DNA of 64,000 bases from an uncultured bacterium (lineage in GTDB: Bacteria; Cyanobacteriota; Vampirovibrionia; Gastranaerophilales; Gastranaerophilaceae): the NCBI GenBank assembly GCA_900553895.1, contig USFB01000004.1:1-64000 (forward strand). Reading direction: 5' to 3'. Both the position numbers and the translations under genes were made by a program. The notes under the pieces are model-generated. The model saw only the letters and a list, made by a program, of their open reading frames with translations, did not search any database and was not told the DNA's origin. Positions 45,356 through 54,222 of this stretch are shown here, in pieces; the stretch's first letter is position 1; the number at the start of each line of letters is the position of its first letter.

Positions 45356-46647
45356 TTCAACATATCAATTATACGTTCAAACTTCATGCTTCTTGAAGCC
45401 TTTAAAAACAGCTTATATTCAGGTTTGATGTTGTTTTTAATAAACGTAGCCGCACCTTCAAGATTATCAAAATGTATTACTTCGCAATTTGTTATAGCGT
45501 CCGAAATATTTTTTGATAATTCACCAATTGTAATAACAGTTGTATCAGGCGCAAGCTTTTTATGCTTGTTAATATATTCGCCCAATTCTCTATGGTAGCG
45601 AACTTCATCCTCACCTAATTCACCCATATCACCAAGAACAAGCGCATACTTGTCATAAAGTTCAAAGATTGTATCTACAAAAGCTCGCATTGATTCAGGG
45701 TTAGCGTTATAGCTATCGTTGATGATTTCATATCCGCCAGCTTGAGTGGCTTCCCAACGTTTTTCAATAGGAGCGTATTTTTTCAAGCCGTTTTTGATTT
45801 CTTCAAAATCCATTCCAAGTTTTAAACCTGCATTGATTGCTGCAAGAGCGTTTTCAATATTATAATCACCACCTACATTAAGTTCAAAAATTTCATTTTT
45901 GTATTTGAATTTTGAATAATGTGCTGATTTTTCCAAAATGTCTACATCTTTTATAGAATAAAAAATTTTTTCACCGTTAAATTCAACTGTTTTTTTAATA
46001 AGTTCGTCATCGTGCGCAATAAATACATTTCCTCGTTGATATTTAACAATTTCGCATTTAGCTTTTGCAATATTATCTCTTGAACCTAAACGTCCAATGT
46101 GCGCAGTGCCTACGTTTGAAATTATTGTTATATCAGGTTCAGAATATTTAGATAAAAGCTCTATTTCGCCCAAACCACGCATACCCATTTCCAAAACCAA
46201 AACCTCTGTGTCATCAGGTGTTTCAAAAATTGTTTGACAAAAACCTATTTCGTTATTGTGGTTTAACGGAGTTTTAAACGTTTTAAATTTTTCACTCAAA
46301 GTAGAAGCAACAAGTTCTTTTGTGGTAGTTTTTCCTGAACTTCCCGTAATAGCAACGACTTTAAAATTAAGTTTTTTGCGTCTGTAATTAGCGAGTTCTA
46401 AATAAGCCGTCAAAGTATCAGTAACCTGCAAATTACCGCCATCTTTTGTACAAAACGCACCAACGGCACCTTTTTCCAGTGCTTGGTCAATAAACTTTTC
46501 GCCATCAAAAGACGCGCCTTTTAAAGGTAAATAAAAATCACCATCTTTAATTGTTCTTGTGTCAGTGGAAATCTTGACGTCTAAATTTTCGTCAAGCGGT
46601 TTAATTACTTTTGCATTTGTTGCTTCAATTAGTTCTTTGATTTTCAT
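45349..46647 (-). CDS. murF: UDP-N-acetylmuramoyl-tripeptide-D-alanyl-D-alanine ligase
   Basis: MurF adds D-Ala-D-Ala to complete the peptidoglycan precursor in the cytoplasm. Mur ligase motifs: ITGSSGKTTTKELVA (ATP loop, about 106-120), LEMGMRGLGEIELLSKY, NVGTAHIGRLGS, and NDSYNANPESMRAFVD in the C-domain. The N-terminal domain has DTRTIKDGDFYLPLKG with the UDP pocket. The 432 residues are a normal length. GAGAG precedes the ATG. Lone murF; no other mur gene is near. Confidence 0.93.
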   Translation of the reverse strand: MKIKELIEATNAKVIKPLDENLDVKISTDTRTIKDGDFYLPLKGASFDGEKFIDQALEKGAVGAFCTKDGGNLQVTDTLTAYLELANYRRKKLNFKVVAITGSSGKTTTKELVASTLSEKFKTFKTPLNHNNEIGFCQTIFETPDDTEVLVLEMGMRGLGEIELLSKYSEPDITIISNVGTAHIGRLGSRDNIAKAKCEIVKYQRGNVFIAHDDELIKKTVEFNGEKIFYSIKDVDILEKSAHYSKFKYKNEIFELNVGGDYNIENALAAINAGLKLGMDFEEIKNGLKKYAPIEKRWEATQAGGYEIINDSYNANPESMRAFVDTIFELYDKYALVLGDMGELGEDEVRYHRELGEYINKHKKLAPDTTVITIGELSKNISDAITNCEVIHFDNLEGAATFIKNNIKPEYKLFLKASRSMKFERIIDMLKK

Positions 46648-46770
46648 GTTTACTCTCTTTTTTGTTAATAATTCCCTCTCACCTCTCCCAAGGAAGTGTG
46701 CCGAAGGCGAGAGAAGATATTATTAACATTCTCTCCAACCATTCTAATTATAAGTCGAATATTTTTGAGG

Positions 46771-46776
46771 TACAAT
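46771..46776 (+). promoter_or_regulatory. -10 box of leaderless mnmE
   Basis: TACAAT ends 6 nt before the mnmE ATG at 46783. No -35 of quality is seen. Confidence 0.5.
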
Positions 46777-46782
46777 TGTTTT

Positions 46783-48111
46783 ATGAACATAATAGAAGAA
46801 TTTGATACAATTACTGCACCTGCAACCCCACTTGGAATGGGTGGAGTTGGTGTAATCAGAATTTCAGGCGATAAAGCTTTTGAAATCATAAATAAAATTT
46901 TTACAAACACAAATTTTAAACCGAGAACATTTAATCACGGCTGGATAAAAGATGGTGATACAAAAATAGACGAAGTAATCGTACTTCCGTTTTTTGCGCC
47001 AAATAGTTACACCGGCGAAGATGTAATCGAAATTCAATGCCATGGCGGAATTAACGTTGTAAAAAATATTCTTAATCTTGTTTTGAAAAATGGTGCAAGA
47101 ATGGCTGAAAAAGGCGAGTTTACGAAACGTGCATTTTTGAATAAAAGAATGGATTTATCTCAAGCAGAATCAGTAGCGGATATTATTCATGCTAAAACTT
47201 CTGATTTTGCAACTGTTTCAATGAAAAATCTTTCAGGTGTTTTAAAAGAAAAAATCGGTGAAATAAGAAACGATATTTTTGAAGTTTTATCTAAAATTAT
47301 GGCGGGGATTGATTTCCCTGAAGACGTTAGAGAACCTGAATACTCATATTTGACCGAAAGTTTTGAAAATATTTTATCAAAAATCAATCATGTTTTAGCA
47401 GGTGCAAAAACTTCTAATATCTTTAGGCAAGGCGCATCGGTTGCAATTGTCGGCAAACCTAATGTTGGCAAATCATCTCTGTTTAATGCTCTTTTGAGTC
47501 TTGATAGAGCAATTGTTACTGATATAGCCGGTACAACTCGTGATGTTTTGCGCGAAACTTTAGATTTAGGAATCCCTGTGACACTTATTGATACAGCCGG
47601 AATTAGAGAAGATGACGAGGTTTCAAAAGTTGAAAAAATCGGTATTGAATATTCTAAACAATCTTTAGATGAAGCAGATTTGGTTTTGTTTATTTATGAT
47701 GCATCAAAAGGTTTAGACAATGAAGATAAAGAAGTTTTGGAACTTTTAAAAGACAAAAATTATATTCTAATAGCTAATAAGGCTGATTTAGCTAAAACAG
47801 AGGATGCGCTTTGTATTTCTGCACTTACAGGAGAAGGAGTAAGCGAACTAAAAGAACTTCTGAAACAAAAAGTTTGCGATATTCAGCCTGAAGGTTTGGA
47901 ATTTGTGACAAACGCTCGTCAACAAACTTGTTTAGAGAAAGCTAAAACAGCGATTGAACAAGCACTTTTGGCTTCAAAATTAAACGAATTACAAGACTTG
48001 ATTTCAATTGATGTAAAATCTGCACTTCTTGCTCTTGACGAACTAACCGGAGAACTTGTCACGGATAATATTTTAGACAATGTATTTGAGCATTTTTGTA
48101 TAGGAAAATAA
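46783..48111 (+). CDS. mnmE: tRNA modification GTPase MnmE
   Basis: MnmE with MnmG makes the 5-carboxymethylaminomethyl group on wobble uridines. The N-terminal folate-binding domain has TPLGMGGVGVIRISG and GEDVIEIQCHGG. The inserted G domain (about 215-375) has GKPNVGKSSLFNAL, DIAGTTRD, DTAGIRE and NKAD. The chain ends FCIGK, the conserved C-terminal Cys motif. Start 46783 is fixed by the family N-terminus MNIIEEFDTI. It shares its tRNA targets with the mnmA product. Confidence 0.95.
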   Translation: MNIIEEFDTITAPATPLGMGGVGVIRISGDKAFEIINKIFTNTNFKPRTFNHGWIKDGDTKIDEVIVLPFFAPNSYTGEDVIEIQCHGGINVVKNILNLVLKNGARMAEKGEFTKRAFLNKRMDLSQAESVADIIHAKTSDFATVSMKNLSGVLKEKIGEIRNDIFEVLSKIMAGIDFPEDVREPEYSYLTESFENILSKINHVLAGAKTSNIFRQGASVAIVGKPNVGKSSLFNALLSLDRAIVTDIAGTTRDVLRETLDLGIPVTLIDTAGIREDDEVSKVEKIGIEYSKQSLDEADLVLFIYDASKGLDNEDKEVLELLKDKNYILIANKADLAKTEDALCISALTGEGVSELKELLKQKVCDIQPEGLEFVTNARQQTCLEKAKTAIEQALLASKLNELQDLISIDVKSALLALDELTGELVTDNILDNVFEHFCIGK

Positions 48112-48182
48112 GCCAAACTCATATAAAAGACTGATTTTGAAATGTATCTTAAATGGTATTATTAAAAAAATGAGGATTTTAT

Positions 48183-49796
48183 ATGAGCACATACAAACTT
48201 TCTAATCTTATACGCGCAAGATTTCCGATGATTTACATCACAACATTCGAAGAAGACCGCGTTACAAAATACATTAAATCAGTTGTAACAGATGTTAAAC
48301 AAGTTAAGTATGAACGCGAAGTTTTCACTTGGACACAAACTGCCGGGCTTTATAATGACACACTAAAAAAAGCTGTCCCAGACACAAGTTGTCCTTGTAA
48401 AATGCTGGAATATGTTCGCAAATACGACAAAGATGCCGTTTTTATTATTTACGATTTCCACGTTAATTTCGGACCTAAAAACAGAACGCCTGATTATAAC
48501 GTAATAAGAAAAATTCGTGATATTGTGCCGGATTTGAAATTAGGAACCGTTAGAAAAACTTTGTTCTTCGTAGCACCTGAATTACTAATACCTGAGTCTT
48601 TGCAAAAAGAAATTACTATCTATGATTTTCCGCTTCCGACTTTAGCCGAAATCCGAGCAAAGTTTGACAACATGTTAAACCAAAATACAAGCGTTAAGAC
48701 AGAACTAAATGAAGAAGAAAAAGACAAGCTTTGCAAAGCTGCGCTCGGTTTAACACTTCAAGAAGCAGAAAGCGCATTTGCTCTTGCGATGGTAAATGAC
48801 GGCAAAATCGACATGCAAGATTTGCCAATAATCTTGGAAGAAAAAGTTCAAGTTATTAAAAAAACAGGGATTCTTGAATTCATAAAATCAGAATATTCAA
48901 TGAAAGACATAGGCGGACTTGATAACCTAAAAAACTGGTTATTAAAACGAAACAACTCTTGGTCAGAACAAGCTAAAAAATATTGTATTCCCGCTCCGAA
49001 AGGTGTTCTCGTAACAGGTGTTCCGGGTTGCGGTAAAAGTTTAACAGCAAAAGCCATGAGTACAATTTGGCAACTCCCTTTACTAAAGCTTGATTTCGGG
49101 AAAGTATTTTCAGGTTTAGTAGGAAGTTCCGAAGAAAATATGCGGCGAGCATTAGCAACTGCTGAAGCCGTTGCACCATCAATTCTTTGGATTGATGAAA
49201 TCGAAAAAGGATTAAGCGGTTTAGGCTCAAATGGTGACAGCGGAGTTTCTTCAAGAATCTTCGGTCAATTTTTAACTTGGATGCAAGAAAAAGAATCACC
49301 GGTCTTTGTAATCGCGACTGCAAATAACATAAATTCTCTACCACCTGAACTATTAAGAAAAGGACGTTTTGACGAAATATTTTTCGTAGACTTACCAACA
49401 TTTGAAGAACGAAAAGAAATTTTCAAGCTACATTTGGAAAGACGTCTAAAAAACAAAGAAGTAGCAAGTAAAGTCGTAGGTATAAAAAATCTGTGTTCAG
49501 AGCTTGCAAAAATGACCGAAGGTTTCATCGGCTCAGAAATCGAACAGGTTGTTATTTCATCACTATGCGATGCGTTTTTTGAAAATCGAGCGTTGAGTTT
49601 TGATGATTTATCAAAAAACATCGCAAATACAGTACCGTTATCAACAACTCAAAGAGAACAAATTCTATCTCTAAGAGCTTGGGCAAACGTTAGAGCCGTT
49701 TCCGCTACAAAAACCTCGAATCTGAAGGAATACGCAAAAGATATTAACGAAAACAATATCTCTGCAAGTCGTGGCGGACGCACACTCGACTTCTAG
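48183..49796 (+). CDS. Ycf46-type AAA ATPase
   Basis: The 537-residue protein matches the cyanobacterial and chloroplast Ycf46 family: an N-terminal non-ATPase region (1-240, starting LSNLIRARFPMIYITTFEEDR), then one AAA module with Walker A GVPGCGKSLTAKA (about 280), Walker B SILWIDEIEKG, the sensor segment VIATANNINSLPPELLRKGRFDE with arginine finger region, and a C-terminal lid. Ycf46 has been linked to carbon stress in Cyanobacteria, but its substrate is unknown. Here it heads a cluster with DUF1257-like and DUF2997 proteins. GAGG precedes the ATG. Confidence 0.85.
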   Translation: MSTYKLSNLIRARFPMIYITTFEEDRVTKYIKSVVTDVKQVKYEREVFTWTQTAGLYNDTLKKAVPDTSCPCKMLEYVRKYDKDAVFIIYDFHVNFGPKNRTPDYNVIRKIRDIVPDLKLGTVRKTLFFVAPELLIPESLQKEITIYDFPLPTLAEIRAKFDNMLNQNTSVKTELNEEEKDKLCKAALGLTLQEAESAFALAMVNDGKIDMQDLPIILEEKVQVIKKTGILEFIKSEYSMKDIGGLDNLKNWLLKRNNSWSEQAKKYCIPAPKGVLVTGVPGCGKSLTAKAMSTIWQLPLLKLDFGKVFSGLVGSSEENMRRALATAEAVAPSILWIDEIEKGLSGLGSNGDSGVSSRIFGQFLTWMQEKESPVFVIATANNINSLPPELLRKGRFDEIFFVDLPTFEERKEIFKLHLERRLKNKEVASKVVGIKNLCSELAKMTEGFIGSEIEQVVISSLCDAFFENRALSFDDLSKNIANTVPLSTTQREQILSLRAWANVRAVSATKTSNLKEYAKDINENNISASRGGRTLDF

Positions 49797-49798
49797 GT

Positions 49799-50045
49799 GC
49801 TACGCACGTAGACACTTGGTCGGCTGACAATTGTGAGGTTACTAATTGGAAATAAGACTACAAGTCAGCCTCGATAGTGAAAACACAAGTAAAAAGTGGC
49901 TTTCAGGGCTACGCACGTAGACACTTGGTCGGCTGACAATTGTGAGATTACTAATTGGAAATAAGACTACAAGTCAGCCTCGATAGTAAAATACAAGTAA
50001 AAAGTGGCTTGCAGGGCTACGCACGTAGACACTTGGTCGGCTGAC
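49799..50045. repeat. Tandem 108-109 bp structured repeats, 2.3 copies
   Basis: Three starts of the same unit fall at about 49800, 49909 and 50017. Each begins with CTACG-CA-CGTAG and carries GGCTGAC (49822, 49931, 50039); the first two copies have the matching GTCAGCC 35 nt later (49864, 49973), so each can fold into a stem enclosing an AATTGTGAG...CTAATT region. Copies 1 and 2 differ at only a few positions. The third copy breaks off after GGCTGAC. Every frame contains stops, so they are not coding. Confidence 0.9.
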
Positions 50046-50078
50046 AGCAAAAGAGAAAGAAAATAATAGGAGAAATAT

Positions 50079-50630
50079 ATGTCATGTACAGTTTTTGCAC
50101 TACCTTATGCACTGGCATGGGTGGTTGGAACAATTATAACAGGAGCAATATCCGCTCATAATAATGAAAATAATTACACAAGTACTTACGATACGGATAG
50201 AATAATCGAAGAATACGGACGTCTTAACAACAATTGCGAAGATGTGAACGTAATAGACGAACAACACTTTATCGAAAAAACTTTTGAAACACCATTTGTT
50301 GATAAAGACCTTTTGATAAAAACATTAGAAGAACATGGCGTAACTAATATTCAAGAAAATGTATTTGGCAGAATTGTAGGAAAAGTTGATAGTTACAGTT
50401 TGAATTTCGAAAAGCAAGAAGCTGATAAACCATATACTCTGAGTATTTCTTGTCCTGAAACAGATAATGCGGAAGAAAAAATCGGCGATTTGAGTTCTGA
50501 ATATGCGCTCAACGTTCAGGAGGATGCGTATTTGAACATTGTTGAAAAACTAAAAGCCAATAATATGGAAATTGAAGATGAAGAAGTTATGGATGATAAC
50601 ACAATTGTATTAACAATTAATCTTGAATAA
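50079..50630 (+). CDS. Divergent DUF1257 (Ycf35)-like protein with N-terminal membrane segment
   Basis: Residues 1-25 form a hydrophobic segment (ALPYALAWVVGTIITGAISA). The rest follows the DUF1257 layout: TPFVDKDLLIKTLEEHGVTN, a central beta region with YSLNFEKQEADKPYTLSIS, then YALNVQEDAYLNIVEKLK and a final strand DDNTIVLTINLE. Identity is low, so the call is tentative. DUF1257 is Ycf35 in algae and Cyanobacteria and is often found with DUF2997, which is the next gene here. AGGAGAA lies before the ATG. Confidence 0.55.
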   Translation: MSCTVFALPYALAWVVGTIITGAISAHNNENNYTSTYDTDRIIEEYGRLNNNCEDVNVIDEQHFIEKTFETPFVDKDLLIKTLEEHGVTNIQENVFGRIVGKVDSYSLNFEKQEADKPYTLSISCPETDNAEEKIGDLSSEYALNVQEDAYLNIVEKLKANNMEIEDEEVMDDNTIVLTINLE

Positions 50631-50639
50631 GGAGTTTTT

Positions 50640-50846
50640 ATGAGCGGGAAAAAATTAAAAATAAAATTGATGCCAAACGGCGAAATTCAAATGGAAACAC
50701 AAGGCGTAAAAGGTAAAAAGTGTTTGGATTATATTGACGTATTGAAAAAGCTTGTTGATGTAAAAATCACAGATACTCAGCTTTCTCAAGAATATTATGA
50801 AACAGAAAACGAAATTACAGAAAATACAGAAATAAGATTGGATTAA
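50640..50846 (+). CDS. DUF2997 family protein
   Basis: The 68 residues match DUF2997 over nearly the whole length: an N-terminal strand LKIKLMPNGEIQ, the signature TQGVKGKKCLDYIDVLKKL with an invariant Cys, and the end QLSQEYYE. The family has no known function but is linked to DUF1257 and to AAA ATPases in genomes. It starts 9 nt after the previous gene with GGAG, and the next gene begins 2 nt after its stop. Confidence 0.8.
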   Translation: MSGKKLKIKLMPNGEIQMETQGVKGKKCLDYIDVLKKLVDVKITDTQLSQEYYETENEITENTEIRLD

Positions 50847-50848
50847 TC

Positions 50849-52186
50849 ATGAAACTAAAAAACCAAATTTCACAAGCGTCACTAGAAGGTATTATATGTC
50901 TTTTGGCATTGTTTATAATACATCTTTTACTTGCAGTCGGAATTTTTATTATTTCAATAAATTCTGGTATGACTTTTGCTGAATTTTGGGAATGGGTAGC
51001 GGATAATTTCATCAATGGTGAATTTGAACTTAAATTAATTATTCTATATATAATTTTTGCCCCTTTACTTTGGCTCGTTTTGTTAATCGTAAATATAAAA
51101 GAACGAACCATTGATGCAAAAAAAGCAAACAATCATACGCATACAATCAAGGATATTATTTTCGAAAAAGAAGGTATTTGTATCAGATACAAAAATCCAC
51201 AATTGTTTGATAAAAAAATAACATACAAAAATATTACAAATTTTAAACTGACTGTAAAAACCGGAATTTCTTATAATAAATATGGTTCTTATTCATGCAT
51301 TTTTGGCGCATCCTTATCCTTATGCGACATTGAAAACAAAGAATATTCCATTTATTATTCACCCGTAAATATAAACAATTTATACAAACTTGTTTATTAT
51401 TCACAATTCATGAAAAATTTTGAATACGAATTTTCAGGAAATGGAGAACAAACAAAAGAAAAATTAACTAAAAATATAAATAAAATCATTAGAAATGGAT
51501 ACAAAACGCCATTCTCAATAAAAATTACGAATTATATGGTAAAAGGCTTGTTGGGATTTGCGGCTATTATGTTTGTTTTTGGAATTTACATGATAACTCC
51601 AAATTTTTCAAACACTGATGAAAAGGAATATGCTTCCATTGTTGAAAATGGCTACACGTATTTTCAAAATAATATGTATAGTAGGGCTCTTATTGAATAC
51701 GATAAAGCTCTTGACATTAACAACGAAGATCACGTTCTATACTATTATAGAGCATTGGTTTTCGAACATGAAGGAAAGTATGACAAAGCTATACAAGAAG
51801 CAGAAAAGGGAATTCAATACATCGATAAAAACTCTGTATACTTCAAAGTCAAAAATTATAAGTTTATAAAAGATGATATCGGTTTGTATGACACTTTGGC
51901 TAACTGCTATATGCAACTTAAAGAATACAACAAAGCAATTTCTGCTCTTAGCTACATCGAAAAACACAATAAATATAAATTTACAGATGTTTATTTTAAA
52001 AGAGGAATGTGTGAATTTTATATGAATCAAAAAAACAGAGCCTTAGATGATTTCGAAAAACACCGCGATATTATTTTTGATTATATCGCAGAACAAGAAA
52101 GTTCAGAATACAAAGCAATGTATCCAACTTATACACAAAAAGATGTTGCAAATATTAATAATTGGATTAGAGCTACGAGAAAGTAA
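50849..52186 (+). CDS. Membrane protein with C-terminal TPR repeats
   Basis: Two membrane segments lie at about 10-40 and 65-90, a PH-like or unknown soluble part at 95-210, a third membrane segment at 230-250, and TPR-like repeats from about 260 to 430 (NNMYSRALIEYDKALDINNE, then YYYRALVFEHEGKYDKAIQE). Topology suggests a scaffold at the membrane. It is 2 nt behind the DUF2997 gene, so it is the fourth member of the Ycf46-type operon. No ribosome site is needed if coupled. Function unknown. Confidence 0.65.
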   Translation: MKLKNQISQASLEGIICLLALFIIHLLLAVGIFIISINSGMTFAEFWEWVADNFINGEFELKLIILYIIFAPLLWLVLLIVNIKERTIDAKKANNHTHTIKDIIFEKEGICIRYKNPQLFDKKITYKNITNFKLTVKTGISYNKYGSYSCIFGASLSLCDIENKEYSIYYSPVNINNLYKLVYYSQFMKNFEYEFSGNGEQTKEKLTKNINKIIRNGYKTPFSIKITNYMVKGLLGFAAIMFVFGIYMITPNFSNTDEKEYASIVENGYTYFQNNMYSRALIEYDKALDINNEDHVLYYYRALVFEHEGKYDKAIQEAEKGIQYIDKNSVYFKVKNYKFIKDDIGLYDTLANCYMQLKEYNKAISALSYIEKHNKYKFTDVYFKRGMCEFYMNQKNRALDDFEKHRDIIFDYIAEQESSEYKAMYPTYTQKDVANINNWIRATRK

Positions 52187-52304
52187 AATAATCGCTAACG
52201 GGCACTGACAACTTTCAATATAAATAATTAAATTAACTTGGACAATTGTATCATAACAAAATTTGTACAACTCATCTGATGCCATTTTATTTCTTTTGTT
52301 CTGT

Positions 52305-52330
52305 ACATTTACTAAAAAATGTGCTAAAAT
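52305..52330 (+). promoter_or_regulatory. ribE promoter with inverted-repeat operator
   Basis: ACATTT-ACTAAA-AAATGT (52305-52322) is a dyad whose right arm overlaps the extended -10 TGCTAAAAT (52322-52330). The ATG follows after 6 nt. The same arrangement is retained at 57175-57200 in front of the decayed ribE copy. No FMN riboswitch is present. Confidence 0.65.
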
Positions 52331-52336
52331 TGCTCT

Positions 52337-52960
52337 ATGTTTACCGGAATCGTAGAAGAAACAGGAAAAGTCCAAACTGTCACAGATAGAAAAATTGTTA
52401 TTGAATGTCACGAGGTTTTAGAAAATACTAAAATTGGTGATAGCATTGCTGTGAACGGAGTTTGTTTAACCGTTACAGAAATTGGCAAAAACAGTTTTTC
52501 TGCCGACATCTCCCCTGAAACATTCAAAGTTTCTTGCAAGTTAAAGCTCGGTGATATAGTAAATTTAGAACGCGCAATGAGTGCGAACGGACGATTTGGC
52601 GGACATATTGTGAGTGGTCACGTTGACGGCGTTGCCACAATCGTTGGTTTAAAAAACAATGGCGAATTTTACGATTTGCAACTAAAATTAGCGAATGAAG
52701 AAGCTAAATACGTAATAAGAAAAGGCTCGATTACGATAAACGGTATAAGCTTAACTATTGCAAGCGTTAAGGATAATTTAATAAACATCGCAATAATCCC
52801 CCACACATACGAAAACACTTGTTTAAAAAGCTTAAAGATGGGTGATTTGGTGAATATAGAAGTCGACATCCTAGCTAAATATATTGAAAAATTTTTATCA
52901 AAGAATGATGATAGGTCAAAAATAGATATTGATTTTTTGCAAAGGAATGGTTTTTGTTAA
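52337..52960 (+). CDS. ribE: Riboflavin synthase alpha chain
   Basis: RibE dismutates dimethyl-ribityllumazine to riboflavin. Two similar lumazine-binding barrels: MFTGIVEETGKV...GDSIAVNGVCLTV and FGGHIVSGHVDGVATI (1-90), then KGSITINGISLTIASV and IPHTYENTCLKSLKMGDLVNIEVD (100-190). The 207 residues are the full length. It is leaderless, with an extended -10 box 6 nt before the ATG. Its end overlaps a truncated ribBA start by 14 nt, as in the intact pair at 57412. Confidence 0.92.
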   Translation: MFTGIVEETGKVQTVTDRKIVIECHEVLENTKIGDSIAVNGVCLTVTEIGKNSFSADISPETFKVSCKLKLGDIVNLERAMSANGRFGGHIVSGHVDGVATIVGLKNNGEFYDLQLKLANEEAKYVIRKGSITINGISLTIASVKDNLINIAIIPHTYENTCLKSLKMGDLVNIEVDILAKYIEKFLSKNDDRSKIDIDFLQRNGFC

Positions 52961-53018
52961 TATAACAGATCGATTTAACGCTATTCAAAAAGCTTTAGAA
53001 CGTAGAGTGGGAAATTAG
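52947..53018 (+). pseudogene. Remnant of the ribBA 5' end
   Basis: The frame MVFVNITDRFNAIQKALE corresponds to the start of the intact ribBA at 57412 (MVFVNMTGKFNTIQEALE). Homology ends after 18 codons and a stop appears at codon 24. It follows full-length ribE with the same 14-nt overlap, which shows that the ribE-ribBA junction was duplicated. Confidence 0.85.
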
Positions 53019-53021
53019 TAG

Positions 53022-53114
53022 GTAGGTCGTGTTTAACAATTTTCATTAAACACGACATTAAATTTTCTAGCAAAGTATTTGTCGTGTTGGATGAAAATTG
53101 TCCAACACGACCTA
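53022..53114. repeat. GTAGGTCGTGTT nested palindromic element
   Basis: GTCGTGTTTAA...TTAAACACGAC (53026-53056) and GTCGTGTTGGA...TCCAACACGAC (53081-53111) are two perfect hairpins. The whole element is itself an inverted repeat with ends GTAGGTCGTG and CACGACCTAC; the two loops are reverse complements of each other. It lies exactly where ribBA homology was broken. Confidence 0.85.
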
Positions 53115-53139
53115 CGACTTACTCTTATATAGGCTTTAA

Positions 53140-54123
53140 TTATTCCCATTTTAAATAAAAAATAAAATCACTAAATTTATCCCAAAAATTTCTTTTTAAA
53201 TTTGTATATAATGGAATCGAAAAAATTTGGTATTCATTAGGCAAAATAGAATTTAAATATAATTGAAACTGAATGTCGTTATTAAAAAAAGTTTCATCTT
53301 TAAGTTGCAATGTTTTAAAAGGAGTGCCTAATCTATTTGCAACAACGCAATATTTTTTTAAGTAATGATAGAAAAATGCTTCTAAATGACAAGCTGCATT
53401 ATAACTCATTACTAAACATCTAGTAACTGTTGTATCATAAGCAACAAACAAAGATTTTCTATACAACATCTGCCCTCTAGCTTTCTTTAAATTTTCTTTA
53501 TAGTCTTTATCATTACTAATGATTTTAAAATTGTGAAATTTGGTTCTTGGTTTGTTTAAATTTTCCTCATTGTATTGTTTTATTGTTTCTTGAATACTTG
53601 TAATTATATTATACTGTGTGTCTAGTCTGTTACAAACAGCTCCAAAATTTAAATCTCCAAAATGTGATAATAACACTGCTTCTTTTTTAAAGCTAGTTGT
53701 GTCAATATATGTAAAATGTTGAATTGTAGCAACTGATAATATTAGTTTTTTTGATAATCTAGCAACTTCTTCCATTGCATAAGACATTTTATCTGGAACT
53801 TCTATACATATTGGAGCTTCCCCAACTCCTAATGCCCAGTCAATACGTTTTTCGATTTCATCTAAAGTGTCTAAAAAATTATTAATTTCTTCTAATGCCG
53901 GTGTTGATATTTGCTCTTTAATATTAGTAAGTTCTTCAAAATTTTTAAAAATTAGTGAGAGTAGATAGGAAAAAGTTGCTATATTTGCTTTGACTTCATT
54001 TTCCACAGCTTGCTTACGATAGGTGTGCCATGCAATGAAAGCAGATATTATAATCCCTATTACTGGAGATATAAAACTTATAAAATCGTTACTGTTATTT
54101 ATGCTAATTTCAAATAATGTCAT
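53140..54123 (-). CDS. Membrane-anchored hypothetical protein
   Basis: I do not recognise this 327-residue protein. One N-terminal membrane segment (about 15-35, ISPVIGIIISAFIAWHTY) is followed by a long, mostly helical soluble part with several Cys and aromatic residues. No enzymatic motif is visible. It is the first gene inside the insert that separates ribE from ribBA and is transcribed against them. Confidence 0.6.
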   Translation of the reverse strand: MTLFEISINNSNDFISFISPVIGIIISAFIAWHTYRKQAVENEVKANIATFSYLLSLIFKNFEELTNIKEQISTPALEEINNFLDTLDEIEKRIDWALGVGEAPICIEVPDKMSYAMEEVARLSKKLILSVATIQHFTYIDTTSFKKEAVLLSHFGDLNFGAVCNRLDTQYNIITSIQETIKQYNEENLNKPRTKFHNFKIISNDKDYKENLKKARGQMLYRKSLFVAYDTTVTRCLVMSYNAACHLEAFFYHYLKKYCVVANRLGTPFKTLQLKDETFFNNDIQFQLYLNSILPNEYQIFSIPLYTNLKRNFWDKFSDFIFYLKWE

Positions 54124-54222
54124 ACACTAATTAAATGAATATTCCTTTCCAACGAACATAGATTATTTTTTCAAATAACAAATTTTAATCTGTTTTTATG
54201 CTTTTTCATTTCAATTATATAT

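Noticed and set aside
49799..50045. The tandem repeats as integron attC sites or a CRISPR array
   Set aside because: No integrase, no attC core words in the right places, and the units are 108-109 bp head-to-tail without unique spacers.
52261..52336. An FMN riboswitch before ribE
   Set aside because: The conserved AGGGGC-type helices are missing and the -10 box is only 6 nt from the ATG, leaving no leader.
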